Assembly: GCA_020796225.1 (NCBI GenBank)
Contig: CM036755.1
Coordinates: forward strand, 42,698,306 to 42,762,305
DNA length: 64,000 nucleotides
Direction of reading: 5' to 3'
Origin: Arion vulgaris
Lineage: Eukaryota > Mollusca > Gastropoda > Stylommatophora > Arionidae
In this document: positions 11,341 to 21,779 of the stretch, piece after piece
How the letters are laid out: each line of letters starts with the position of its first letter
Position numbering within the stretch: position 1 is the stretch's first letter
Program-made: the position numbers and the translations under genes
The notes under the pieces: generated by a model
Told to the model about the DNA's origin: nothing
The model's database searches: none
The model's input: only the letters and a program-made list of their open reading frames with translations

Positions 11341-11849
11341 TGGGACTGCAGAGCTGATATATCAGTTCAGAGTAATGTTCATGATGTTGCAAAACCGATT
11401 TATCGGCTTTTGGATGTATGTTGATGGAAACAAATGTATCTTCACAACCACTTTACTGAAGTTAAAAAATCTTCAGAAATGGAACATACTTATATGTAGG
11501 TACATTTCTACCTCCTTTTAACAGAGATTTAAAAGCGGGAAAGCATGTGCTATTGACTTAAAGTCGAGTCATATTTTTCATAAAAATAAAGATCAAAATG
11601 AGTTTATACAGTGCAATCTTGAGTATTGTTAGATCAAATTATAACTTGTGATAGTAATGAAGAATATTTAATTGATAGTAATAACAACATTTCATTGTTT
11701 ATGGAATGTGGTATCGATAGTTGTAATTCTAAGTCTAGTGTTATAATTGCTTCTAAAGAATGGGCATTGAACATACCATTTGTTGACATTTTCGCATTAA
11801 AAATTGAATATTATAAAAGCTAGTTCATCTAATTAGATGAAACTTATAG
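11341..11849. other. Intron, no recognised gene
   Basis: Contains a 65-codon plus frame at 11626-11823 (MLDQIITCDSNEEYLIDSNN...) without recognisable domain or splice context. Otherwise unassigned. Confidence 0.4.
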
Positions 11850-12320
11850 AATACTAGCTGATGAACCCGGCTTCGCACGGATGAAAGTTGTTAGTAATCC
11901 TTGATGAGGAATTGGTGAAGCCGTTCCAAGAGATGTCATCTTCTTCTTCAGCGATCTCTGGTAATGCGCTTAATTTTCTGTGGACCACAAATTGGGCAGT
12001 CAGCTTCAGGTCTGTCAGGTTTCCCAAAGCTTAGTTTTCAGGTCGACTGGGTGTGGTCACATGTTGCTTCTCAGCTCACCCAGGAGAGGACAGTCTTGCA
12101 GGATATGCTCTGGTGTCTGTTCCGCCTGCTGACACTGGCAGAGAGCTGTTTGACTTATTCCTAGTCTATATAAGTAATTGTTGAGTGTGCAGTGTCCGGT
12201 GCATAGTTGAAATATAATGACCTGATCTGTTCTGCTTAGGTCTTTGAGGGAGTCTTTTCCATAATCATATCCAATGTTTGTCTTCCAGTCTACTGCCAAT
12301 TTTCTCTGTATAAGGGTTTT
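11850..12320 (-). mobile_element. I/Jockey-type LINE C-terminal end with Cys/His knuckle
   Basis: Minus-strand frame (12057-12299) with LCTGHCTLNNYLYRLGI then CQCQQAEQTPEHILQDCPLL, the Cys-rich knuckle (CxC...H...C) at the C-terminus of RNase-H-bearing LINEs. The following frame reads KLWGNLTDLKLTAQFV and ends at about 11850 in a GAACCCGGCTTCGCACGGAT motif. Confidence 0.75.
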
Positions 12321-12611
12321 GACCTCTTAAAAAGACAGGGTCGTATAAGACATATCAGTTTGGGTTTTATTTATTTTTTAAACGTACCTGTATTGCCAAA
12401 TACCAAGTCCACAAAGTTCATATATACAAGTGTATTGTCATTTACTCTATTACTGTTTGATAATTATGAGTGTGGCTATCTGATCTGTATATATATGCAC
12501 ATATGCTTGATTCCTCATTTCAATGAGAATGTCACCACATAAGAGTAAACCCCAATTCTTTATTTGTTCTGGTCTCTTAACTATATTGTACCAAACAGAA
12601 CCAAAGTTCTC

Positions 12612-12875
12612 TTTTCTTCTTCTTCTTTGCGTTCATTATTTACTACCAATTTTAATCACTCTTTGTGATATGTTTGATCTTTGCCAAGAACGTGTATACG
12701 TTTCACATTGGTTTGGTAGGCCCCTAAACGCGTAAGACTTCTACACGTTTAGGACACATGCATCCGATTTCAGCCAAACCTCCTTAGTGCCTCTTACGAC
12801 ATGCGTGGTAGGTAACAGTGGTTCTATTCTTTACATCCCAAATTTGGGCCCGGTAACCACTCAGGCGATAGTTCT
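12612..12875 (-). repeat. SINE-B copy
   Basis: Minus-strand copy: plus strand shows CTTCTTCTTCTTTGCGTTCA at the tail side, then TTTGATCTTTGCCAAGAACG, GGTTTGGTAGGCCCCTAAAC, CTCTTACGACATGCGTGGTA and CCCGGTAACCACTCAGGCGA at the head. The head, read as CGCCTGAGTGGTTACCGGGC, resembles a tRNA-like A-box region. Confidence 0.82.
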
Positions 12876-13179
12876 CTTTTAAACCATCGGCAATGGGGAA
12901 GGGGGGCTCCTACAAGATCTTATATGGCCACCAGAATGGCATTCTACTTGTTCACGTCACATGAACCACCTATCAATATTTTCCAATGAATGTGACTTTT
13001 ACTACATCCTTAAACATAGTTTTGCATCTTTCTTCATTAAATATTGTCCCTAATTGAGATTTCCTAGTAAACTGCTATCCTTTGCTCTGTGCACATACAA
13101 TAAATAAAGTGAGTAATTATGTATGGATGTAGTAAGAAACTTAGTATACTCTATATTAATTGGAAGCACCATTTTGTAG
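12876..13179. other. Intron, nothing recognised
   Basis: Unassigned intron sequence ending in the acceptor ttttgtag before the next RBBP4 exon. Confidence 0.5.
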
Positions 13180-13256
13180 GTACAATGGTCACCTCATAAT
13201 GAAACTATCCTTGCATCCAGTGGGACAGACAGGAGACTTCATGTATGGGACCTCAG
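13180..13256 (+). CDS. RBBP4: RBBP4 exon (VQWSPHNETILASSGTDRRL)
   Basis: 77-nt exon starting GTACAATGG after acceptor ttgtag, ending AG before gtaatg (phase 2). It reads VQWSPHNETILASSGTDRRL then HVWDL, a complete WD blade edge. No lesions. Confidence 0.98.
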
Positions 13257-13317
13257 GTAATGTCAGACAAAAACACATATTTAAACCTTCTGTGCCTTCT
13301 GTGCCTTAGACATCTTT

Positions 13318-13575
13318 GAAAATGAAAATCGTGGCATATCCTAAAGGACGTAGCCATCAACAACAGTAAACGAGTCGTTGATTTTCTAGGCACCACTTAT
13401 ACGTTCAGTAGTTTGCCATTGTTTTCTTAACGGTGAGGTTTATTTTTACCTTCTGTAAAAATCCCACAACAACGAATTTGCTTCCAAACTTGCCCCACCG
13501 TGGGGTTTGAACCAGGTACGCTTGGGTTCGTGATCGAGCTCACTACCGCTTGAGCTACAGACACTCACACTGATA
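13318..13575 (-). repeat. SINE-A copy with probable 11-bp target duplication
   Basis: Same family and orientation as the copy at 9227. Flanked by TAGACATCTTT (13307-13317) and TAGACTTCTTT (13576-13586), one mismatch. Minus-strand tRNA-like head TAGCTCAAGCGGTAG and B-box-like GGTTCAAACCC. It lies 60 bp after an RBBP4 exon. Confidence 0.87.
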
Positions 13576-13586
13576 TAGACTTCTTT

Positions 13587-13891
13587 ACTTATACTATTTG
13601 AAGCCTCTCATATTTTATTATATTTCTTCATTACAATACATTTCTCTCCTAGTCGAAATATCAAAATGCAATGTAATTGAGTTTTACAAAAAACAGATGA
13701 AAACAACATATTGACCAAAATACAATTATCAAGAAAAAATACAAGACAACCTGGTCCAGAATGATTCCACCATATGGAATACAGAATTTAAAAAATGACA
13801 CTGTCTGTGGGTTGAATGTCAAACTACTCTAGCTAATTAAAATATGTAACAAATTAATAAAATATTGAAAAACTATCAACGGTAATACTAA

Positions 13892-13923
<32 letters not shown>

Positions 13924-13930
13924 CCTACAG
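13587..13930. other. AT-rich intron with (TA)n microsatellite
   Basis: No gene recognised. A (TA)n run occupies about 13894-13922. Confidence 0.6.
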
Positions 13931-14480
13931 AAAAGTTCTTCGTTGAGGTCTTGCAGATATCCTTATAATATCTGAGCAGTGATCTGCCTTGTAGCCAATT
14001 CCTTTCCGAAAGTTCACAGAACAACACCTATTATAATATACAGCTTTTTTCCATTCTGATTACAAGTTCCAGCCATCTTAATCTTCTACAGCTGAGTATT
14101 CCCATGATGGATGGTATGTTCACACGTTGCAGTACTTCATAGTCGATAATCTTGTCGTACCACCTGATGCTCATGTTTCTGCGACATCGGAGGTGAAAGA
14201 CATCAAGTCCCCTCTCATACTTTGAGTAAGCTGTCCATGTTTCTGAGCCATATAGTAAAGAGCTAATTACACAGACCAGATAGATCTGAATCTTTGCCTG
14301 CATTGTTAATTTTGGGTTGTCCCATGCTCTTTTTGATAGCTTGCCGACTGTAGTAGCCACACTATCTATTCAAGCGTTTATCTCTTCATCAAGAGAAAAG
14401 CTGGCCGTGACTATGGACACAAGATAGCAACATTTTTGAACTGGTGTTAGATGGTTCTCATTTAAAGGAATATTTGTTTA
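13931..14480 (-). mobile_element. LINE RT C-terminal fragment
   Basis: Minus frame 14031-14360 encodes LSKRAWDNPKLTMQAKIQIY and SSLLYGSETWTAY followed by FHLRCRRNMSIRWYDKI, the thumb/connection region after the RT palm in RTE-like LINEs (LLYGSETW motif). No start or RT core. Confidence 0.78.
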
Positions 14481-14559
14481 TATAAATATATATAACAATG
14501 CATGATTTTATATATATTCTGACGAATTCAGAAGTGATAAAATCAGAGTAATGTCTGGT

Positions 14560-14850
14560 TTCAGTACTTAACCACTAGAACCAACTGTTATAAGAAGGAG
14601 AAGATGGAGATATGTTGGACATACCTTGAGAAGAAATGATCAAAGAATATCAAAACAGACACTGAAGTGAGAGGCAAAGGTTCAAAAAGAGAGGATGCGT
14701 AGGGAGACCCTGAAATGAACTATGCTGAGAGATGCAAGAAATATCATACTCAATTCCATGGAAGAGATTGAGTCAGTTGCCCAGGACAGAGCAGTATGGA
14801 GAAATTACTTGCGGGCCCTATGTAACGTAAAACGGTACTAGAGGAATTAT
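14560..14850 (+). mobile_element. LINE 3' terminal fragment
   Basis: Plus frame with RRRWRYVGHTLRRNDQRIS, then, after frame breaks, MLRDARNIILNSMEEIESVA and QDRAVWRNYLRALC, the usual LINE C-terminal pattern (RRWxxVGH...A-DRxxWRxxxxALC). Confidence 0.72.
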
Positions 14851-14864
14851 TATTTTATATATAT

Positions 14865-15440
14865 ATACTATCGTATGCTTGTGGAGCGTACAGGACAACG
14901 ACGTCTTATATGAGGATGGAGGTTGAGGCCGTTACTGTTGCCCTCCATTTGCTTTCTGTGACTTCATTTACTGGGGCCGTTGTTGTATGCTTCACAAGAT
15001 CCAGAAGGGCAGGTTTAGGTATGAGTGAATATCATCTACAGAAGTTTCTAACCACCAGAGGCTTATGTGGATATACTGTCCTGGGCATACAGGTGTTTGT
15101 GGTAACGAGAGAGCGGACAGGCTTGCATCAACAGCATCGATTGTTGGGGAGTTGAAGATAGATAAGGGGATATTCTTCGGTCTCTTCGAGACTGTCTGTT
15201 GGATGAGGACACTAAAATCGATGTTGAATCGATCAAGTGATTTAGGCAGTTTGGAGTTACCTGTTGTACAAGTAGAACTGGATGCCTGAAAGGCAGAGTG
15301 AGAGGTGTGTTTAATCAGCTGGCCAAGGGAACCATCAGTATGCATACTCTTCGATATCTATTGGGGAAGACTGAGCACCTATGGGTCTGCCCGGAGTGCA
15401 ATAATGTCAGTTTAGTAACCAATATCATATGCTGAGTTGG
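14865..15440 (+). mobile_element. I-type LINE RNase H fragment
   Basis: Degenerate plus-strand copy of the RNase H module found at 21.8-22.4, 39.7-40.4 and 57.3 kb. Pieces include MRMEVEAVTVALHLLSV (catalytic Glu region), CPGHTGVCGNERADRLASTA (last acidic motif) and a 3' end with TEHLWVCPECN. It ends GGAGTGCAATAATGTCAGTT and TAGTAACCAATA, the family 3' terminus. Confidence 0.83.
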
Positions 15441-15581
15441 CGTGCAACAAGTTTTGACTGTCATAGCTGGGGGCCGTATGAAAACATATCTGTTGTGTCA
15501 ATCATGTATTTGTGATGAAGATGGTGTCTGTATTTTCTGAGCTCAGCTAGAAAATGACAGCATGATCCTTCATGGACAGCT

Positions 15582-15909
15582 TTTTTTTTTTTTCGTCGCT
15601 TTCAACTCAGCGAAGTTTCATCTCTGAAACTGATTTTTGCGTGAAAATCCGTTTTCCAATTTCTTACAATGGCAGCAGCGTGCACATTGTAAATTACTTT
15701 ACACTGGCAGCCGTGTGCTCAATGTACTCGTAATTAGTATTCCCTCGCCATGCAGGCAGATTTTCTCCGACTTCAGAGGTACTCACGTTATCGTTCTGAG
15801 TAAGACCAGGGGACTCGAACAAATGCCGGACAGTAGGTTCGAACCCGAGCTATGAGGCATCTCACAGCTAGCAGGCCGAGCTACTATCAACTACTCTAGG
15901 CAGTCCCCC
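15582..15909 (-). repeat. SINE-E copy with 12-bp target duplication
   Basis: Minus-strand tRNA-derived SINE: B-box-like GGTTCGAACC and an upstream AGTAGCTCGGCCTGCTAG A-box region at its 5' end, and a poly(A) tail seen as a T run at 15581-15593 on the plus strand. Exact duplications TCATGGACAGCT at 15570-15581 and 15910-15921 define the insertion. Confidence 0.92.
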
Positions 15910-15921
15910 TCATGGACAGCT

Positions 15922-16260
15922 GATCTTTCTTATTTTTTCTGTTCTCTAATCCTGTTTTGCCTAACAGTGTCAAAATAAGAAGAGATTTATAGAACAGGCT
16001 TTTGTGTGCCTTTCATTAATAGAGTTTTTCAATGCCTCTGTTATTTCTGAGGTCCACCTTTTGTGAGGATGACCTTTTGCTTTGTATCCACTGTATCGGA
16101 TTAGCATTGCTTTTTGAGGCTCACTGTCTGTTGGTAATCTGCTTATATGGTCGAACCATTTAATTTGTTGTTTCTTGTTGAAACAAATGGACAGATGATT
16201 GTAGGAAGAATTTGCTATATGACCTGGAAGGTATCTGTCCCTCGTTGATCTGAGTATGGA
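15922..16260 (-). mobile_element. LINE-A 3' fragment
   Basis: Minus frame includes QQIKWFDHISRLPTDSEPQK and AMLIRYSGYKAKGHPHKRW, the C-terminal part of the LINE-A RT protein. The same segment occurs at 31.4 kb (plus) and 57.8-58.1 kb (minus). Confidence 0.75.
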
Positions 16261-16329
16261 TATAATAATTGTTTTGACTAATTTGTAGTTGGTTGGCACC
16301 TTTCGCAGATAATATAACAAGAAAGGTCT

Positions 16330-16530
16330 TTTCCTGGAACCCCATGGACAGCGAAAGAAGGGAGGCCGAGAAATACATGGAAACGAGATTTGGAGGCAGA
16401 GATCAACAATATAAAGAAAAGTTGGAGGGAGATGCAGGAGGTAGCTAGAGATAGGAAGACTTGGCATGAGTTGGTTGAGGGCCTATGCCCAATCTGGGTT
16501 AAAGAGAGAGAGAGAGAGAGGAGAGAGAGT
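16330..16530 (+). mobile_element. LINE 3' end with (GA)n tail
   Basis: Plus frame GRPRNTWKRDLEAEINNIKK, SWREMQEVARDRKTWHELV and EGLCP, a LINE C-terminus of the type also seen at 5.5 kb, ending in a (GA)n run at 16500-16529 that probably is the 3' tail. Confidence 0.72.
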
Positions 16531-16554
16531 GTTTAAGTTGAGCTCTAATGTGAT

Positions 16555-16690
16555 CTTCTTCTTCTTTCAACACTCCATATTAACCACTTGTTAAACCACT
16601 TTTTGTGATTTGAGCCAAAGAGCAATTGTACATTGTGCCAGTTATGCGCCTACAAATAGGCCAGCACATCCAATTTCTGTGACGCATATT
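16555..16690 (-). repeat. SINE-like fragment
   Basis: CTTCTTCTTCTTTC followed by CCATATTAACCACTTGTTAA and GAGCCAAAGAGCAATTGTAC; a relative lies at 4680. Body continues GCGCCTACAAATAGGCCAGC. No clear target duplication. Confidence 0.5.
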
Positions 16691-16910
16691 ATTTACTATG
16701 GTAGCTTCCCTAGACCAGACCACTAAAGAGGTAAAAACTAGACTCCAAGCATATAAATGTTGTATGTATTATATGATACAAGTTATCATTTTGTTGCAGA
16801 ATCCCACATTTTTTTTACAAATTTATTAAGAAATCAGGTATTTATAAATACACTTTTTTCCAGATTATAACTTTGTGACAATGTTGTAACAATTTATTCT
16901 CGCTCTTCAG

Positions 16911-16968
16911 CAAAATTGGAGAGGAACAGTTATCTGAAGATGCAGAAGATGGACCACCAGAGCTTCTT
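16911..16968 (+). CDS. RBBP4: RBBP4 exon (KIGEEQLSEDAEDGPPELL)
   Basis: 58-nt exon between acceptor ctcttcag and donor gtaagt. It completes a Ser codon (AG|C), then reads KIGEEQLSEDAEDGPPELL, the acidic PP-loop of the family that contributes to the H4 helix binding pocket. Perfect frame. Confidence 0.98.
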
Positions 16969-17224
16969 GTAAGTGTTAATCAGTGTGTAACGGCAGTGCA
17001 CTTGGACTGTAGTAAAACTGAATAGCAGTGAGAAATATGAAACAAAGTGAGACAATTAGATAAAAGTACAGTAACTAGGGGCAACTAAAAGGACATTAAA
17101 ATCTGGACATATGAACAAGAAACAGCACAGAATTTGTAAATAGAAGATTTGAATACAGCTTCTATGTTGTTGTTTAGTAGAATTACATTTTTAATAAGGT
17201 TATAAGCATAAGACGCATCGCTGA

Positions 17225-18430
17225 CCCACAAATAAGCCCCCACACAGTTTGGATTTAGGAGAGGAGTGGGATGCACAGACGCTCTATTCACTCTGAGACA
17301 ACTGAGTGAAAAAGCAATAGAATACAATAAAGAATTAAAATCGTGGCATATCCTAAAGGACGTAGCCATCAACCACAGTAAACGAGTCGTTGATTTTCTA
17401 GGCACCACTTATACGTTCAGTAGTTTGCCATTGCTTTCTGAATGGTAAGGTCATTTTTACCTTTTGTAAAAATCCCACGGAAACGAATTTGCTTCCGTGG
17501 GATTTGAACCAGGTAAGCTTGGGTTCGTGATCAAGCTCTCTACCGCTTGAGCTACAGACGCTCACAATAAAGAGTTACACTTATTATTCATCAACCAAGA
17601 AAGGGCGTTTGACAGAATAGATAGAATTATTCTTTGGGAAACACTAAAAAACTACGGATCAAGGGACAAGTACTAGACAATATTAGAGCAATATACAAAA
17701 AACGCCACAGTGTGGTAAGAACAACAGACGGAATGACAAACTCATTTGAAACAAAAAAAGGAGTAAGACAAGGTTGTGTACTCTCACCTCTTCTCTTCAA
17801 CATATATATCGACAGAATAGTGAAAGAGGCACAGTGTGGAAAAGACGTTATTGACATAGACAATGATCACGGAAAAGACCTTATTTACATAGACAATGAT
17901 CACAACGACCAATTAAATAACCAAATCAAAGAATTACTTTTTACAGACAACCAAAGTCTAATCTATGAAGATGAAGATCAGCTACAACATCACATGAATT
18001 CATTGCTAATAGCATGTAGAAAGTACAACATGAAAATCAACACACAAAAGACCAAGACCATGAAAATCAGCAGAACACCAAGCCAAGCAAACATACAAAT
18101 AGACAACACCAGAGTAAAGCAAAGTTTCTGAATTCAAATATTTAGACAGCATTTTCACAGGATGGAAAATTTGATAGAGAAATAGAGACAAGGTGTCAAA
18201 AAGCAAATGCAGTGACCTGCCAGCTGGCACCATTACTACAACACCCAAAGATCAAGATGGAAGTGAAAAGACAGATGATAAAAAGTATTTTCCTACCAAC
18301 ACTTTATTACTAGTGCCAAACTTGGTCTCTTACAGCAGAAAGCTCACCATGTGTGAAATGAAATGCTTGAGGAAGGCAGTGGGGTCACCAGAAAAGATAG
18401 ACTACGAAATGAGGACATCGTATTGTCACA
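17225..18430 (+). mobile_element. LINE-A reverse transcriptase, degenerate, split by SINE-A
   Basis: Plus-strand RT: FGFRRGVGCTDALFTLRQLS before the SINE and LFINQERAFDRI after it, then KKGVRQGCVLSPLLFNIYID and a degenerate active-site motif FTDNQS where FADD would be expected, then KYNMKINTQKTKTMKIS. The frame breaks at about 18130 and in the thumb. An old copy that is not active, given the loss of the catalytic Asp pair. Confidence 0.88.
17337..17563 (-). repeat. SINE-A copy nested in LINE-A, 14-bp target duplication
   Basis: Full-length 227-bp SINE-A bounded by ACAATAAAGAATTA (17323-17336) and ACAATAAAGAGTTA (17564-17577). The minus-strand head has TAGCTCAAGCGGTAGAGAGC and GGTTCAAATCCC. 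Removing it restores the LINE reading frame context across the junction. Confidence 0.93.
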
Positions 18431-18436
18431 TATTAA

Positions 18437-18649
18437 CCCTTTCGCTGCTACATACTTTCCAAAGGATGAGCTAAAAATAGCTACTCTTTGTTTCTAGGTC
18501 ACAAACGTGAATGTACGCCTATAGCAGTGACAGTAGCAATGTATAACATGTTAACACGTCTTTAGCCCACAGAGATAATAACAGACGTGTTAATGAGTCT
18601 TTAGAAGTGAATGAGAAAACCTATATATACGTCCTTAGCAGCTAAAGGG
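18437..18649. mobile_element. piggyBac-type MITE with TTAA duplications
   Basis: 213-bp non-coding element. Ends CCCTTTCGCTGCTA (18437-18450) and, reverse-complemented, CCCTTTAGCTGCTA (18636-18649), 13 of 14 matching. Flanked on both sides by TTAA (18433-18436, 18650-18653), the piggyBac signature. Confidence 0.88.
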
Positions 18650-18653
18650 TTAA

Positions 18654-19454
18654 AAACATTTGATAAATTACATAATTTAATGGCGCAAGCTACTATAGTG
18701 TAGAAATCATATTACTGAGGAAAAAGTAGAGGAAGAAATGAGACAGATTTGAGGATGTTAAAAAGGATAGAGAAAGAGAAGTGGACTGTAATTTATAGAA
18801 AGAGTAGAAAGATGTGATAAATAACACAGTTGTTGAAGATAATCAGACAGCAATAAATATAGCTAGAAATTTGTAAAAATCAGTGGATAGTGAAGGATAT
18901 GATATCATGTAAGATGCAGCTGAACCTCACTAAAAATATAAGAGCATGAAAGCCAAAACAAAATATCAAAGAAAGGTCGGTAGAAGAGTTTTAGAAACAT
19001 AACATACTATAACAGAAGTAAGTGATGTACTCCAGTTGAAGTTCTTTGTTTCACGTAGAATGTAAATAAATAAGAGGGATATGTTAGATTAAAATTGACG
19101 GTAAGTGCATTTATTACAATTCAGCTAATTGAGATTAAATCAGAGTTCGTTTAGTCTTAATACTCATTTTTTGTTTGCTTGATCCACACTCATTTTTCAA
19201 GCTCTTAACAGACAATTGTATGTTTTCCTTGCACTCAACACCAAGATAAACTCAGTATTCTTTGTCTTGCATCTTCAAGTGCATCTTTGTTTGATTATCT
19301 TTCAAGAAAGCCCACATGAGAATCAAATTTAAGTCATAAGCTGTAATGAAAACAAGGCACAACTTGAAGAAGTGTGCAGAGGTAAATTGTGAGTTGGGGA
19401 GGAACAAACTTAATTCCCTTACTTAAAACACATTTCTCACTGTCGGAGAGGGGA
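18654..19454. other. Intron, nothing recognised
   Basis: AT-rich unassigned sequence with no convincing frame or repeat. Confidence 0.5.
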
Positions 19455-19645
19455 TGGTCATCTTCTTCTTTTGTTGTCACACTGCTACCGGGTTGTTGCC
19501 CAGTGTTGTGGTTTTTTGTTTTCGTCTTGAGCTGTTCTGGTGGCTTGGGTGATTGTTATTTTTGCTCTTTGACAGGATTCTGCTATGCCTTCTCACCTTC
19601 TTTTTCGTGGTCTTCCTCTCGCCTTCTTTCCTGATGTTCTGTTGT
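19455..19645 (-). mobile_element. LINE-A (subgroup 4) 3' end
   Basis: Minus strand encodes the C-terminal tail also seen intact at 55.1 kb (RGRPRKRWLDGVAESCERAK pattern), ending in the CTTCTTCTTTTGTTGTCACA side. A short RT piece (EFKYLGSIFTKG) on the plus strand follows at 19646-19690. Confidence 0.7.
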
Positions 19646-20001
19646 AGACATAAAGAATTCAAATACTTAGGAAGCATATTCACAAAGGGGATGGTCATAA
19701 TGACTGCAAACCAGCTGTAAAGGAGAAGTAGATAACCATAGAAAGTTGAAGTAAGCAGAAGATGCAGAATGAAGATGGCTGAGTTTATGTTGGTTGTTAA
19801 GAGCACAGAAAATCATACAATTTTTCTGTTAATAACTTGGAAAATAAAATAAATAGGGAAGTAGAGGAGAATATTGTGAAGTCATAGATGATGTAGACCT
19901 TTGGACTGGAAAACCCATTCTAGAAATCTCTTCTTTTCTTGACACTGTGAGGCAAAACAGGATTGGAAAAGAGGAAGAAAATGCTGTTATTTAGGTTAGA
20001 T

Positions 20002-20462
20002 CATAGGTTCCCAAAGTGGGCGGTACCACCTCCCAGTGGGCGCTGAAGCCTTCTAGAGGGCGATAGGGGTTCAGAAGCATTTGGAGGGCATTCAGTCGAT
20101 TAAGAGTGTGTGGCTCCTTAAAGAAGAAATTAATAATATATATTTTGAAATAAATCATATTCGTTATTTTTCGGTTGAATAATCATTTACAATTTGAATT
20201 CTGCATTTTAATTCAACTTATGCCTGTCTTACACGATCCATTTTTACATCAATTTTCAATTTCATGCATATAATCATTTGAAAATTGACCATGTATGACA
20301 GAAATATGTATCAATTTTCTATGTCAAAGAGAAAATAGAGCAAGTATATATGGGGGAGGGGGAGGATTAGCAAACTGCTATAATGTATAATGGGGAGAGG
20401 GGCATTACAAAGTTTATGTTGTGCAAAGTGGGCGGTGGGCTGAAAAAGTTTGGGTATCTATG
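20002..20462. mobile_element. Non-autonomous hAT-type element with 8-bp duplication
   Basis: 461 bp. Ends CATAGGTTCCCAAA and, reverse-complemented, CATAGATACCCAAA; flanking 8-mers GGTTAGAT (19994-20001) and GGTTATAT (20463-20470) differ at one base. Subterminal GTGGGCGGTACCACC and GAGGGCGATAGGGG motifs are typical of hAT MITEs. No coding capacity. A related copy lies inverted at 58246. Confidence 0.85.
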
Positions 20463-20479
20463 GGTTATATATTTCATTT

Positions 20480-21381
<902 letters not shown>

Positions 21382-21409
21382 TGATGACATTGTGATTATA
21401 GATATGTGT

Positions 21410-21775
21410 CTTGATAGTTCAGTGCTACTTAGAGCCAATACTGACATACGGATGTGACTCCTGGGCAGTAAACAAGCAGACAGAAAAATCTGGAGGCCAC
21501 AGAGGTATGGTTTTATAAAAGAATGGTGAGAATCCCATGGACTGCTAAAATGATGATGGTGGAGGTGTTGAATAAGGCCAAGATACAGAGAAAGCTTATT
21601 ATCAGTATAAGAAAGAGGCAATCATCATTTTTCAGACATGTAATGAAACGGGGAGACTTAGAACACATTGTAACAACTGGTAAAATCGAGAGGAGATGAT
21701 ACAGAGGAAGACAGAGAGAGACAATTTTGGACAGCCTGACTTCATGGCATGGAAGAGCGTCGACATCTGATATTG
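21410..21775 (+). mobile_element. LINE-B 3' fragment
   Basis: Plus frame pieces ILTYGCDSWAVNKQTEKS (ILTYGCDSW-type RTE motif), FYKRMVRIPWTAKMM and RGRQRETILDSLTSWHG. Closely related to the copy at 24490-25055. Confidence 0.75.
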
Positions 21776-21779
21776 GTTA

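Noticed and set aside
17337..17563. Functional tRNA gene
   Set aside because: A- and B-box-like motifs are present but no cloverleaf with proper acceptor stem; the unit is dispersed with target duplications, so it is a SINE. The same applies to the other SINE heads.
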